Source of the DNA: JAFDZV01 sp966128725 | GTDB taxonomy: Bacteria > Bacteroidota > Ignavibacteria > OLB7 | Direction of reading: 5' to 3' | DNA length: 56,866 nucleotides | Assembly (NCBI GenBank): GCA_966128725.1 | Contig: CBHYLN010000012.1 | Span: 1-56,866 of the forward strand | Shown: piece by piece, positions 17,035-26,265 of the stretch | Layout: the number at the start of each line of letters is the position of its first letter | How positions within the stretch are numbered: position 1 is the first letter of the stretch | Translations under genes and position numbers: made by a program | The notes under the pieces: generated by a model | What the model was told of the DNA's origin: nothing | The model's database searches: none | What the model saw: the letters and a program-made list of their open reading frames with translations, nothing else

Positions 17035-17847
17035 ATGTCAGTTAAGCGCGTGCTGTTGGTAGGCGATATCGTCGGTGAGATAGGCCTTCGGCTGCTTGGC
17101 GAGCATCTTCCGCCATTGATCGAACGGTATGGTGCCGAGTTCGTTGTGGTCAACGGCGAGAATACACACGAGGGCAAGGGCTTCCGCCCCTCCGATGTCG
17201 ACGCGATCTTCAAGGCCGGTGCTCACGTGATCACCTCGGGCAATCACGTATGGGAGCGCTGGCAGTCAAAGGACGTGCTGGCCAATAACCGCAATGTGCT
17301 GCGCCCGCTGAACTATCCGCGCGAGAATGTGGGGCACGGTTACGTGGTATATACCATGGCCGACGGCACCAAAATGGCCGTGATCAACCTTCAGGGTCGC
17401 ACCTACATGCAGTCGATCGACTGCCCCTTCCGAGGCGCCGACTGGGCTTTGGGACGCATCGAGCACGAAACGCGCGCGATCATTGTTGACTTCCATGCCG
17501 AAGCCACCGCCGAGAAAATGGCGCTGGCCTGGCATCTGGATGGGCGCGTCAGCGCCGTGGTTGGCACACACACGCACGTTCAGACCAATGATGCGCGCAT
17601 CCTTCCGGGCGGCACCGCGTTCCTTACCGATGTTGGCATGACCGGCCCCTACGATTCGGTGATCGGCATGAAGAAGGAAGTGGCCATTCGCCGATTCATC
17701 ATGCAGACACCGCACAAGTTCGAGCTTGCCGAGCACGATGGGAAGCTCTCGGCCGTGTACATCGAAATCGACACCGAAACCGGTCGTGCCCACACGGTCC
17801 AGACCGTCACCGTGCCCGAGTTTGTGCGGCAAGTGGCACTGCCGTGA
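17035..17847 (+). CDS. TIGR00282-family metallophosphoesterase (YmdB-like)
   Basis: A 270-residue calcineurin-like phosphodiesterase. Metal ligands are visible in VLLVGDIVGEIG, FVVVNGENTHEGKG, ITSGNHVWE, IIVDFHAEATAEKMAL and VVGTHTHVQTNDA, in family order. Bacillus YmdB hydrolyses 2',3'-cyclic nucleotides and affects biofilm regulation; that activity is family knowledge and untested here. Length is normal (about 260-270). The gene stands alone between the divergent cobalamin adenosyltransferase gene and the subtilase gene 230 bases downstream. In-frame Leu/Val codons upstream offer no better start. Confidence 0.9.
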   Translation: MSVKRVLLVGDIVGEIGLRLLGEHLPPLIERYGAEFVVVNGENTHEGKGFRPSDVDAIFKAGAHVITSGNHVWERWQSKDVLANNRNVLRPLNYPRENVGHGYVVYTMADGTKMAVINLQGRTYMQSIDCPFRGADWALGRIEHETRAIIVDFHAEATAEKMALAWHLDGRVSAVVGTHTHVQTNDARILPGGTAFLTDVGMTGPYDSVIGMKKEVAIRRFIMQTPHKFELAEHDGKLSAVYIEIDTETGRAHTVQTVTVPEFVRQVALP

Positions 17848-18077
17848 CACGACGGGCCAATTACGGTCCACATTATTAACGGGCTGGATGGTACCGTGGG
17901 ATCACGTCCGGTTATCGGCAGTAACACGCGTGCTCCAGAGATATGGTACCCCATCGACCCCCGACTACTTCCAACATGGTTGCGCGCCGCACTGGTCCGT
18001 AACCATCGCGATCGGCGATCGGCACTGTCCGGCCAATACGCCGAACTACACGCGAGCGACCGACTCAAACAAACAAC

Positions 18078-21056
18078 ATGAAGCTCCGATACGCCATTTC
18101 CGTTGCGGGAATCGCCGCCGTAATGCTGGGCACCGCGGTTGCAACCGCGCAGCAAACAGCCACACCCGTGCCGCCCAGTGCCAAGGCACGCGCGATTGAA
18201 GCGCACGGGTTGATAACAGCCAGCACCACGGCCGACCCAATGGTTGCGCGCGCCATCTACGTGAAGCTGCGGCGCGGGGTTACCACCTCGGGTATACCGG
18301 TTGGCGCCGATCGCACCGAGGCCTCGATCCTGACGGCATCGCTGGCCGAGGCCCACGGCCTGCGCGGTGCCGACGCAACACCGCTCGCGTTCGCGCAGAT
18401 GCCGGCGGCCAAGGAGCGCATCGCGGTGATTCAGTTGAAGAGCGGCGCCGAGCGTGCCCGCATCGCCGAGGCCGAGGACGACCTGGCACGGATCGTGGAG
18501 CTGGCCTACGATGCCGCCATCCCACCCGAGGAAGCGGCGCGTATCATGGCCAGGCTGCCGCAGGTGGAATACGCCGAGCCGATCTACATCCCGCATGTGG
18601 CCGGCAATGCAGCAGCCCCGCCCAACGATCCGCATCTCGGCGACCAGTATCAGGTACCGCAGGTGAAGCTTACCCAGGCCTGGGAGGTGTGGAAGGGCGA
18701 CACCAACATGGTGGTGGCAATCGTGGATGCCGGCATCGATATGGTGCACGAGGACCTTGCACCGAACATCAAGGAAAACCCGGGCGAAACCGGAGTGGAC
18801 AGCCGCGGTCGCGACAAGCGAACCAACGGCGTTGACGACGACAACAACCAGGTGGTGGATGACTGGCGCGGCGCGAATCTTACGGCGCTGGACGACGGTT
18901 CCACCCCCGGCGACACCAAGGGCCAGACGCATGGCACAAGCGTAAGCGGACACTCGTCGGCGATGACGAACAACGGCATCGGCATAGCCGGGTCCGGTTA
19001 TCGCTGCAAATTCTTTCCCATCAAGACCGCGCTGAAGAACGGCGGCAATCTCATCAGGGCCTACGAGGGGATTATCTACGCGGCCAAGCGCGGGTTCAAG
19101 GTGATCAACTGCAGCTTTGGCGCCGACGCCTATTCGCAGACGTTGCAGGACATCATCACCGATCTGATCCGGATCCACGATTGCGCGATTGTGGCGGCGT
19201 CCGGCAACGACGTGAAGTACAGCACGTTCTACCCGGCCGGTTACAAGGGCATTCTTGGTGTAGGCGCGCTCGACGGCTCGAACGGCTTCGGCACCACCTG
19301 GGGCGAACAGGTGGACATTTCGTCGCCGGGCGGTTATACCACCACCGAAAACAATGGTTATGACAATGGCGGCACGGCGACGTCGTTCGCAACCCCGGTG
19401 GTATCGGGCATCGTGGCGCTTGTGCGCAGCAAGTTCCCGGCGTTGAATGCCGAGCAGGCGCTTGCACATGTGCGGCAAACCAGCGACCCCCTGCCGGCGG
19501 TTACCGACAAGGTGAAGCTTACCGGCCTGGGTCGGGTGAACGCATTGCGGGCGGTGAGCACCGATCCGTTCTCGCATCCGGCGATCACCGTGGATTCGTT
19601 GTGGATCACCGACTACGACGGCGTCACCGTTCAGGACCGCGCCACGCTTGGCCGCTACGGTCGGATCCGTGTGCGCCTGCGCAACATCCTGGGCAACGCA
19701 ACGAACGTCAGGGCTCGCATCACGATGTATAATGCCGACAGCTCGGCACTGTACGTGAAGGACACGGCCATCACGCTCGCGGCCCTGAACACCAACCAGA
19801 TCAAGGATGTCGACGGTGGCATCCCCTTCCTTCTGAAGCAGCCGAACAATTCGCGCCTGCGCGTTCGTATCGAGCTTACCGCCGACGGCGGCTACAGCGA
19901 TTACTGCTACGACCGCATGCTTCTGTATGTGCCGTACATCACCTTCCGCACGCCGGATATCACGATGTCGCTTGGCGATCGCGGGCATATCGGGTTCGAG
20001 GATTTCCCCGACAACTCGATCGGCGACGGGTTCCGATTCACCGGCACATCGTTCCTGTACGAGGGCGGGCTGATCGTGGCCAGCGATCCTGTACGCGTGC
20101 TGAGCAATATTCGCACCGGCAATCCCGATGTGCAGAAGCGCGATTTCAACACCGTTGATTACCCGAACGCTTCCAACAACTATACGCTTACGCTGAACGA
20201 TGCCGGCGCCGGCGACCTGCGCATCGGCCTGGAAATGCGGATGCGCGTTATCACGACCGACACCGTAAGCAACGGCATCGCGATTCAGGTGCGCACCAAG
20301 AACATCAGCAACACAACGATCGATACGTTGCGCGTGGCCATGTTCTTCGATTGGGATCTGGACAGCTCCGATGTTGGCCAGTCGATCCGGTATATGGAGG
20401 CGCCCAAGAGCAACGTGCCGTTCTACGGCTTGATCGAGAGCAACAGCGGCTACTACGTTGCGCAGGGCGTGGCGCGTGAGGTGCCATTGCCGGTGTTCTT
20501 CGCGATCCGCAACGACTCGCTTCCCATCCGTTTGTTCGACGGCTTCGGCGACGACGAGAAGTGGTACACGGTGCGCAATGGCGTGGGCTCGCGACAGGCA
20601 GTGATGACCGATTCCAGCGATGTCAGCCTTGTGCTCGGCAAGCGAATTGCCGCAATGGCTCCCGGCGCCGAGGATACCATGCTGGTGGTGATCGGCATTG
20701 CCGGTCTGCAGAACGAAGCCGTAACCGCGATGCGCCGCATGGCCCCTCCCTATCGCGACACGACAACGGGCGGCGTGAACGGCATGGCCGCGGCCGGCAT
20801 GCTGCTGCGCACAATCCGACCGAACCCGACAACCGGCATCATGGCGATCGATATCGACGGCATCCGCCCGGGCATGCAATTGCGCATGTACGATGCGATG
20901 GGCCGGCTTGTGGCCGACTTCAGCAGCGTGCTTGCGCAACGCGACCGCAGCGGTACGGTAACGGTTGACGCAACTTCGTTGCCCGACGGCATCTATCAGA
21001 TTCAACTCACGGCGGGTACCGTGGTCGAAACGCGCCAGATCGTGCTGGTTCACTGA
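18078..21056 (+). CDS. Secreted S8-family serine peptidase (subtilase) with T9SS sorting domain
   Basis: A 992-residue exported protease. A signal peptide (MKLRYAISVAGIAAVMLGTA, then VATAQQ) precedes a prodomain-like stretch of about 170 residues. The catalytic triad reads Asp217 (VAIVDAGIDMVHEDL), His285 (QTHGTSVSGHSSA) and Ser436 (GTATSFATPVVSG). The last two motifs deviate from the canonical HGTHVAG and GTSMATP, but the triad residues are present. A beta-rich region of about 350 residues follows, and the end is a type A sorting domain (RTIRPNPTTGI, LRMYDAMGRLVADFS, LPDGIYQIQL, ETRQIVLVH). It should be secreted by T9SS and anchored at, or released from, the cell surface. Confidence 0.9.
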   Translation: MKLRYAISVAGIAAVMLGTAVATAQQTATPVPPSAKARAIEAHGLITASTTADPMVARAIYVKLRRGVTTSGIPVGADRTEASILTASLAEAHGLRGADATPLAFAQMPAAKERIAVIQLKSGAERARIAEAEDDLARIVELAYDAAIPPEEAARIMARLPQVEYAEPIYIPHVAGNAAAPPNDPHLGDQYQVPQVKLTQAWEVWKGDTNMVVAIVDAGIDMVHEDLAPNIKENPGETGVDSRGRDKRTNGVDDDNNQVVDDWRGANLTALDDGSTPGDTKGQTHGTSVSGHSSAMTNNGIGIAGSGYRCKFFPIKTALKNGGNLIRAYEGIIYAAKRGFKVINCSFGADAYSQTLQDIITDLIRIHDCAIVAASGNDVKYSTFYPAGYKGILGVGALDGSNGFGTTWGEQVDISSPGGYTTTENNGYDNGGTATSFATPVVSGIVALVRSKFPALNAEQALAHVRQTSDPLPAVTDKVKLTGLGRVNALRAVSTDPFSHPAITVDSLWITDYDGVTVQDRATLGRYGRIRVRLRNILGNATNVRARITMYNADSSALYVKDTAITLAALNTNQIKDVDGGIPFLLKQPNNSRLRVRIELTADGGYSDYCYDRMLLYVPYITFRTPDITMSLGDRGHIGFEDFPDNSIGDGFRFTGTSFLYEGGLIVASDPVRVLSNIRTGNPDVQKRDFNTVDYPNASNNYTLTLNDAGAGDLRIGLEMRMRVITTDTVSNGIAIQVRTKNISNTTIDTLRVAMFFDWDLDSSDVGQSIRYMEAPKSNVPFYGLIESNSGYYVAQGVAREVPLPVFFAIRNDSLPIRLFDGFGDDEKWYTVRNGVGSRQAVMTDSSDVSLVLGKRIAAMAPGAEDTMLVVIGIAGLQNEAVTAMRRMAPPYRDTTTGGVNGMAAAGMLLRTIRPNPTTGIMAIDIDGIRPGMQLRMYDAMGRLVADFSSVLAQRDRSGTVTVDATSLPDGIYQIQLTAGTVVETRQIVLVH

Positions 21057-21104
21057 TCGCGGCGTACACATGCGGTACCACGACCGAACGTGAACCGGGC
21101 AACC

Positions 21105-21875
21105 ATGAACTATTCACGCATCGAAATCGAGACAACCGGGGCGATCGGCCGTATCTGGCTGAATCGCCCCGAGAAGCGGAACGCGCTGGACCGCGTACTG
21201 GTGGAGGAGTTGCGAGACGCCGTGGAGGCATTCGGCAACAACAACACGGTGCGCGTGATCGTGATCGCGGGTCGTGGCCCGGCCTTCTGTGCCGGCGCCG
21301 ATCTGGAGTACCTGCGCAGCATGGCGGAGTTCTCCGTGATCGAGAACATGGAGGATTCCGCTGCGCTGGCGGCCACGCTGAAGGCGATTTATGCCTCGGC
21401 GAAACCGACCATCGCACGCGTGCATGGCCCGGCAATCGCCGGCGGGTGCGGCCTGGCAACGGTATGCGATATCGTGATCGCCAGCACCGAGGCCAGCTTC
21501 GGCTACACCGAGGTGCGCATCGGTTTCATACCGGCGATCGTGATGGCGTTCCTGGCCCGGAAGACCGCGCAAACCCGGGTGCGCGAGCTGCTGCTGAGCG
21601 GCCGCGTTGTGGACGCGCGCGAAGCTTACGAGCGTGGGCTTGTGGGCACATTGGTTGATGGTGGCGCCGAGGCACTGGATGCGGCGGTGAACGCCGCCGC
21701 CGAGGCAATCGCGAAGGCAAGCCCCTCGGCCGTGGCACTCACGAAAAACATGCTGACATCGCTTGATGGAATGCCACTGGATTCGGCGCTGGATTACGCG
21801 GCACGGATGAACGCGCTGGCACGGATGACACCCGATTGCCGGGCAGGCATCGAGCGGTTTCTTACCAAATCCTGA
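21105..21875 (+). CDS. Enoyl-CoA hydratase/isomerase family protein (methylglutaconyl-CoA hydratase-like)
   Basis: A 256-residue crotonase, the third in the window. Motifs are WLNRPEKRNALD, PAFCAGADLEYLRSM, ARVHGPAIAGGCGLATVCDIVIA and FGYTEVRIGFIPAIVMAFL, with the catalytic Glu in TEVRIGF. The GFIPA segment resembles hydratases acting on branched substrates such as methylglutaconyl-CoA in leucine catabolism, but specificity cannot be decided. The start at 21105 (MNYSRIEIETTG) is preferred to the GTG at 21090. It lies 48 bases after the subtilase gene, probably by chance rather than function. Confidence 0.86.
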   Translation: MNYSRIEIETTGAIGRIWLNRPEKRNALDRVLVEELRDAVEAFGNNNTVRVIVIAGRGPAFCAGADLEYLRSMAEFSVIENMEDSAALAATLKAIYASAKPTIARVHGPAIAGGCGLATVCDIVIASTEASFGYTEVRIGFIPAIVMAFLARKTAQTRVRELLLSGRVVDAREAYERGLVGTLVDGGAEALDAAVNAAAEAIAKASPSAVALTKNMLTSLDGMPLDSALDYAARMNALARMTPDCRAGIERFLTKS

Positions 21876-22059
21876 CACGCCCGAAATCAACCTCATGTGT
21901 AACCTGCGGCCCACCCGCGTGTTGCAAGGATGGTGCCGGGCACAGGCAACGTTGGCCCGGGGTTGTTCAGATGCCCCGGCTACCCGCGTGTACTCCGGGT
22001 CCCTTGCACGCAAACGACATACCCGGCACTGCTTGTTCATTTCACAGTAACGACATCTC

Positions 22060-22863
22060 ATGACACATCGATTCTCAACCGCGCTGCGCCATACGGTTGC
22101 CGCGGTGGCGGCTGTTGTCCTGCTCACGGCATCCGGCTCGCAGGCCCATGCACAGAACGCGGTGAAGCTCATCAAGGGCGTGATCACCGACACCAAGACC
22201 GGCAAGCCGATCAACGGCGGCAGAGTGTATGCATACACGGGTTCGTCAACCGAATCGGCCGCGTACTCCAAGGTGAACCCACGCACCGGCGCATACCAGT
22301 TCGTGCTTTCTCCGGCAACCGACTATCGGTTCGAGATCGTGTCGCCGCAGTATCACACCGCATCGTTCTCGGTGCGCACAACCGAAGGAAAGGGCTACGA
22401 CGAAACGGTACGCAACTTCACCGTGGAACCGATCCCCGTTGGGCAGATTGTGTTCACCGGCCGTCCGTTCGATGCAGGGCAATCGAAGCTTGCCGGTAAT
22501 CATGGGCTGGCAAGTGTTGTGGAGATGCTGAAGAAGGATCGGGCCGTTATCGTGACCGTAACGGTGCTCGCGGACATGGCGGCGGCAAAGAAGCCGGCGC
22601 CCGCCCCGAAGAAGCCGAAGAAAGGCGCCGCCGCGGCGACCCCGGCCGCCCCGCAGGCTACCGGCGACCCCATGGCCAAGTTGGTGGAGGACCGCATCAA
22701 CACGCTGAAGAGTTATTTCAAGGCGCAGGGAATCAACACCGGCCGGCTGGAGTGGCAGCCGCGCACGGTGGCGGCAACCGGCGGCAAGGGCAAGCCGGCC
22801 GACAACGTGAGCATCGCGATCACTTCGTTCCTTTCGGTGGGCGACTCCGAAGGCGACGACTAG
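22060..22863 (+). CDS. Exported protein with carboxypeptidase-regulatory-like and degenerate OmpA-like domains
   Basis: A 267-residue protein with a signal peptide (MTHRFSTALRHTVAAVAAVV, ending AHAQN). Residues 38-125 form a carboxypeptidase-regulatory-like beta sandwich (IKGVITDTKTGKPINGGRVY, TGAYQFVLSPATDYRFEI). The rest follows the order of an OmpA C-terminal domain (GQIVFTGRPFDAGQSKL, LASVVEMLKKD, LKSYFKAQGINTGRLEW, NVSIAITSF). However, the GHTD and NRRVE motifs that bind peptidoglycan are missing, and an Ala/Pro/Lys-rich insert of about 40 residues replaces the centre. Peptidoglycan binding is therefore doubtful. The full vWA-OmpA protein at 46016 offers a comparison. Confidence 0.7.
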   Translation: MTHRFSTALRHTVAAVAAVVLLTASGSQAHAQNAVKLIKGVITDTKTGKPINGGRVYAYTGSSTESAAYSKVNPRTGAYQFVLSPATDYRFEIVSPQYHTASFSVRTTEGKGYDETVRNFTVEPIPVGQIVFTGRPFDAGQSKLAGNHGLASVVEMLKKDRAVIVTVTVLADMAAAKKPAPAPKKPKKGAAAATPAAPQATGDPMAKLVEDRINTLKSYFKAQGINTGRLEWQPRTVAATGGKGKPADNVSIAITSFLSVGDSEGDD

Positions 22864-22889
22864 ACGCGCGTACACGCGGGCATTTGCAG

Positions 22890-22923
22890 CGGGAGGACTG
22901 GTCGGCATACGATCGTTCTCCCG
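22890..22923 (+). terminator. Possible weak terminator
   Basis: A six-base-pair stem (CGGGAG at 22890-22895, CTCCCG at 22918-22923) with partial further pairing inside is followed by TTTTCGTTT. It lies 27 bases after the stop of the OmpA-like gene. Confidence 0.4.
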
Positions 22924-23029
22924 TTTTCGTTTGCTCCGGCGCAAGCCCCGCAGTGTGCGGATCGGCCGGCGTTTCGTATGTTAGCTCTCTTTCATTGTCA
23001 ATCATGCCCTACGATATCGGGAAGGATTC

Positions 23030-23905
23030 ATGATCATTAGCATGACCGGCTACGGGCGAGGCGAGACCTCGGCAAACGGCGTTACTGTCACCGTTGAGCT
23101 TCGGAGTGTCAACAACCGCTTCCTGGAAATCTCGACTCGGATGCCGCGCGAACTGAACGCACGCGAGAACGAAATGCGCGAGATGGTTCGCCGCACGCTT
23201 TCGCGTGGGAAGGTTCATCTGAACGTCTCGATCGACAAGCAGTCCGAAGCCAACTCGTCGATATCGGTCAACGCCGAACTGGTTGGCGTATACAAGGAAG
23301 CGCTGGAGCAGATCCGCAAGCATGCGAAGATCAAGGAGAGCGTAACGCTCTCGAACCTGCTGCACTTCAGCGACGAGATCATGGGCCGCGCCTCGGAGGA
23401 AGCCACCGATCACTGGGATCTGGTATCGAAGGCGTTGGAGACGGCCGTTGCCGGCATCGACTCGATGCGCCGCAACGAAGGCAACGAGTTGGCCCGCGAC
23501 ATCCGCGATCGTATTCACGCGATCGACGCCATGGTTGACCAGGTGGAACAGACCGCGAACACGCGCATCCCGCAGGAGCGCCAGCGCCTGCGCGACCGTA
23601 TCGCGCAATTGTTCGAGCACGACGAGATCGACGAGCAGCGCCTGGAGTTCGAGATCGTGATGCTCGCCGACAAGCTGGACATCACCGAGGAATGCGTTCG
23701 TTATCGCAGCCACTCCAAGTACTTCATCGAGGCTGTCGACGGCCCCGAGCCGGCCGGCCGCAAGCTGGGATTCCTGCTGCAGGAGATCAACCGCGAAGTG
23801 ACCACGATGGGCTCGAAGGCAAACGAAGCCGAGATCGCGCATCTGGTGGTGCGCGCCAAGGAAGAGCTGGAGAAGATCCGCGAGCAGGTACAGAATATCG
23901 AATAG
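23030..23905 (+). CDS. YicC family endoribonuclease
   Basis: A 291-residue YicC protein. The N-terminal block is MIISMTGYGRGE, then VTVELRSVNNRFLEISTRMP; the C-terminal DUF1732 block holds KLDITEECVRYRSHSKYF and GRKLGFLLQEINREVTTMGSKAN. E. coli YicC is reported to be an endoribonuclease acting in small-RNA turnover; this comes from the family, not from the sequence. It starts at the ATG at 23030 because the SMTGYGRGE block always sits at the N-terminus. It precedes gmk by 116 bases and rpoZ further on, the usual bacterial order, which supports both calls. Confidence 0.92.
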   Translation: MIISMTGYGRGETSANGVTVTVELRSVNNRFLEISTRMPRELNARENEMREMVRRTLSRGKVHLNVSIDKQSEANSSISVNAELVGVYKEALEQIRKHAKIKESVTLSNLLHFSDEIMGRASEEATDHWDLVSKALETAVAGIDSMRRNEGNELARDIRDRIHAIDAMVDQVEQTANTRIPQERQRLRDRIAQLFEHDEIDEQRLEFEIVMLADKLDITEECVRYRSHSKYFIEAVDGPEPAGRKLGFLLQEINREVTTMGSKANEAEIAHLVVRAKEELEKIREQVQNIE

Positions 23906-24021
23906 CCGTTTGCGCGCCGAGGCCCATGCCCGGCCCGAGGACGATTCGCCCCGGCGGTTGGCGGCCATGCGGTTGATCGTGGCGGCCGCCAACAGCACTC
24001 CATCCCGACCAGTTCGCGAGC

Positions 24022-24633
24022 ATGAACGCGCCCATCGAAACATCATCATTGATGCAGGCCGAATCGAGTACCCCGCCCTCGACACATCGCATCGTTGTTC
24101 TGTCGGCCCCTTCCGGAGCCGGCAAAACCACAATTGCGCACCGCCTGCTGGAACGCAATCCGCAATGGCGATTCTCGGTGTCGGCAACCACGCGCGCCAA
24201 GCGTCCGAACGAAACCGACGGTGTTGACTATCACTTCCTCAGTGTCGACGAGTTTCAGCAACGCGCAAGCGAGGGGGATCTGGTTGAATGGGAGGAGATA
24301 TTCGGCAATCTGTACGGCACGCTGAAAAGCGAGGTGCGCCGGTTGCTGGATCCCGCAGCCGAAACACGGATCATCTTTGATGTGGACGTCAAGGGAGCCC
24401 TGGCCATCCGCGCGGCATTCCCGGACGACGCGTTCCTGATCTTCATCGCGCCGCCATCGCTGGAGGAAATCCGCCGCCGCCTTACCGCCCGCCAAACCGA
24501 AAGCGACGAGGCGCTTGAGCGCCGTATCGCACGAGCGGAGATGGAAATGGGAATGCGCGAGCATTTCGACGCGGTGGTGGTGAACGATGACCTTGAACGC
24601 GCGGTGGCCGACGTTGAACAACTGGTGCGCTGA
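24022..24633 (+). CDS. gmk: Guanylate kinase
   Basis: A 203-residue guanylate kinase that phosphorylates GMP to GDP with ATP, essential for GTP and dGTP supply. The P-loop is VLSAPSGAGKTTIAHRLL. GMP contacts follow in SVSATTRAKRPNETDGVDYHF and LVEWEEIFGNLYGT, then IFDVDVKGALAIR and the lid RLTARQTESDEALERRI. The N-terminal 22 residues before HRIVVLSAP are extra compared with E. coli; no closer start codon is present, so ATG 24022 stands. It lies between yicC and rpoZ, the common synteny block. Confidence 0.95.
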   Translation: MNAPIETSSLMQAESSTPPSTHRIVVLSAPSGAGKTTIAHRLLERNPQWRFSVSATTRAKRPNETDGVDYHFLSVDEFQQRASEGDLVEWEEIFGNLYGTLKSEVRRLLDPAAETRIIFDVDVKGALAIRAAFPDDAFLIFIAPPSLEEIRRRLTARQTESDEALERRIARAEMEMGMREHFDAVVVNDDLERAVADVEQLVR

Positions 24634-24714
24634 TCAGCTCAACCGCGCGCGCTACACAACACTGAATAGTTGATGGCCGGGCCGTTGCAATCGGTATCAC
24701 GATTGTTTGGGCCT

Positions 24715-24744
24715 TTGCGGTGAACGCCCGGCGCGTTAGATTTG
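24715..24744 (+). promoter_or_regulatory. Promoter of rpoZ, Bacteroidota -33/-7 type
   Basis: TTG at 24715-24717 (in TTTG) and TAGATTTG at 24737-24744 match the Bacteroidota primary sigma consensus TTG-N19-TAnnTTTG exactly, with a 19-base spacer. Transcription would begin near 24750, about 35 bases before the ATG at 24786. AAGGAG at 24770-24775 gives a Shine-Dalgarno site. This implies rpoZ has its own promoter separate from gmk. Confidence 0.7.
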
Positions 24745-24785
24745 CTGATTCCAGGCTATACTAACAAGTAAGGAGCATACGCGTT

Positions 24786-25082
24786 ATGCCGATCAGACCG
24801 GTTGATTTGAAGCAGGCGACTGGTGGCGCTTCGAGCATCTACGAGGCCATCGTGATCATGTCGCGCCGCGCACGCCAGATTAATGATGAATTGAAGGACA
24901 GCCTGCATCGCCGCCTGGAAACGGTTGCCAGCCTGAACGAGGATGGTGACGGCGAGGTCACGAACTTCGACCAGCTCGAGATCAGTCGCGAGTTTGACCG
25001 TTTCCCCAAGCCGACGTTCCTTGCTCTGGACGAGATGCTCGACGGCGAGCTTGACTACAAGTACAAGGATCCCATTCGCTGA
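24786..25082 (+). CDS. rpoZ: RNA polymerase omega subunit
   Basis: A 98-residue omega subunit that helps assemble beta-prime into RNA polymerase. The fold region is KQATGGASSIYEAIVIMSRRARQINDEL followed by a variable acidic C-terminus (LDGELDYKYKD), as in many Bacteroidota. Gene order yicC-gmk-rpoZ supports the call more strongly than the short sequence alone. AAGGAG 10 bases before the ATG is one of the few clear Shine-Dalgarno sites in the window, and a consensus promoter lies 42-71 bases upstream of the start. A terminator follows at 25131. Confidence 0.9.
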   Translation: MPIRPVDLKQATGGASSIYEAIVIMSRRARQINDELKDSLHRRLETVASLNEDGDGEVTNFDQLEISREFDRFPKPTFLALDEMLDGELDYKYKDPIR

Positions 25083-25130
25083 GGCACACGCCGGGCGATG
25101 GCCAGCGCTTCGCGCAATCGAACGATTCAC

Positions 25131-25164
25131 AAGCGGCCGGAACGCAATTGCGCTCCGGCCGCTT
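25131..25164 (+). terminator. Intrinsic terminator of rpoZ
   Basis: An 11-base-pair perfect stem (AAGCGGCCGGA at 25131-25141, its complement at 25154-25164) with a self-complementary 12-base loop, followed by TGCGTTGT. It is 48 bases after the rpoZ stop. The rest of the 310-base gap up to 25392 shows no gene or further structure. Confidence 0.8.
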
Positions 25165-25392
25165 TGCGTTGTAGCCCAACCCCAGCGCACACGTCATCCA
25201 CCACACGCGCCACCATCATCGGCGGCAACCGGCAGGCCATGTTGGGCGATGACAGCGCCGGGGCGACGCGCCGGGGCGATCGCGGCGCCGGGCGATCACA
25301 GGGGATTCTTCGTAACTTCAACCCCATATGTGCCCGGGGAGATGTTGCCAGCGCAACCACACTGTGTGCACCGGACTGCCTTCACAGCATTC

Positions 25393-26187
25393 ATGATTGA
25401 ACGAACTTCTCGCGCCACGCCGCAGCAACCGACACCACGCCCGATGCCATCGTCGCGTGCGGAGGTCGCGTACATCGTGGCACTGCTGGCCGTTGTTGCC
25501 ATGCTGGCCGCGGGTGGGTGCGCGGGCACACCGAAGCCCACCGTGGCGCGCACGCTGGCCGCGAACATCCTTGCCGAGCCGCGCGGCACCATCGGGCTGG
25601 TGCTGGCCGATTATTCCTCACCCACCCCAACGGCGTTCCGCGCATTGGGAATCCCGTTCCGGGCAATACCCCTGGCCCAGGCAACCACGGCGGACTTCTC
25701 CGTCTTTCAAACGGTAATGCTGGATGAGGATGCCCTTTCCGCCGACAAGGGATATGCCGCATACGGAAGCCTGATCGAAGCGGTGAAGAAACATGGGCTG
25801 ACGCTGGTGGTACTGCACCAGACAACCGAGCTGCTGGCCAAGGCATCACGCGTGCTGCCCTATCAGCTTAACCCGCGCGATGTGGAGTTTCAGCTTACGC
25901 TGGCAACACCACGGCGTACCGATCCGATGATGCGAGCGCCCAACGAGATCGGCCGCGAGGATCTGGATTCCATGAGCCGCCAGACACGGCAACTGGCAAC
26001 CGGAGGCCCCGATTCGCGCGCCATCATCTCGGCCAATCTGGTATCGCCGGACGCATCGGCGGCGCTGCTGTGGGAGCCGTTTCATCATGGCGCGGTGTGG
26101 TATGTAAGCTTCCCCATCACGGCCAGGGCCGCAGCGGGCAGGGTTGCCGAACAGAAGCTGCTGGCCAACCTGGCGAGCAACAAATAG
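25393..26187 (+). CDS. Lipoprotein of unknown function, possible ThuA/GATase-like fold
   Basis: A 264-residue product from the ATG at 25393 (MIERTSRATPQQ); the frame is open much further upstream, overlapping rpoZ, but that part has no coding character. A hydrophobic helix ends in the lipobox LAAGGC, so the protein should be lipid-anchored. The mature part (GTIGLVLADYSSPTPTAFRA, TADFSVFQTVMLDEDAL, KKHGLTLVVLHQTTELLA) has alternating strands and helices that recall ThuA- or GATase1-like domains, and ends with AVWYVSFPITA. This fold idea is a guess. The SDR gene follows 78 bases downstream. Confidence 0.6.
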   Translation: MIERTSRATPQQPTPRPMPSSRAEVAYIVALLAVVAMLAAGGCAGTPKPTVARTLAANILAEPRGTIGLVLADYSSPTPTAFRALGIPFRAIPLAQATTADFSVFQTVMLDEDALSADKGYAAYGSLIEAVKKHGLTLVVLHQTTELLAKASRVLPYQLNPRDVEFQLTLATPRRTDPMMRAPNEIGREDLDSMSRQTRQLATGGPDSRAIISANLVSPDASAALLWEPFHHGAVWYVSFPITARAAAGRVAEQKLLANLASNK

Positions 26188-26265
26188 CCGGCGTGGTTGG
26201 GCGAACTTCTTATCTTCCGCTCCCGATCGAACAACACAACCGAACAACCCCTCTGGAACCTGAAC

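Noticed and set aside
17649..21071. Minus-strand frame of 1140 codons
   Set aside because: It mirrors the subtilase gene, whose triad and sorting domain are unmistakable; no start, signal or motif supports the antisense frame.
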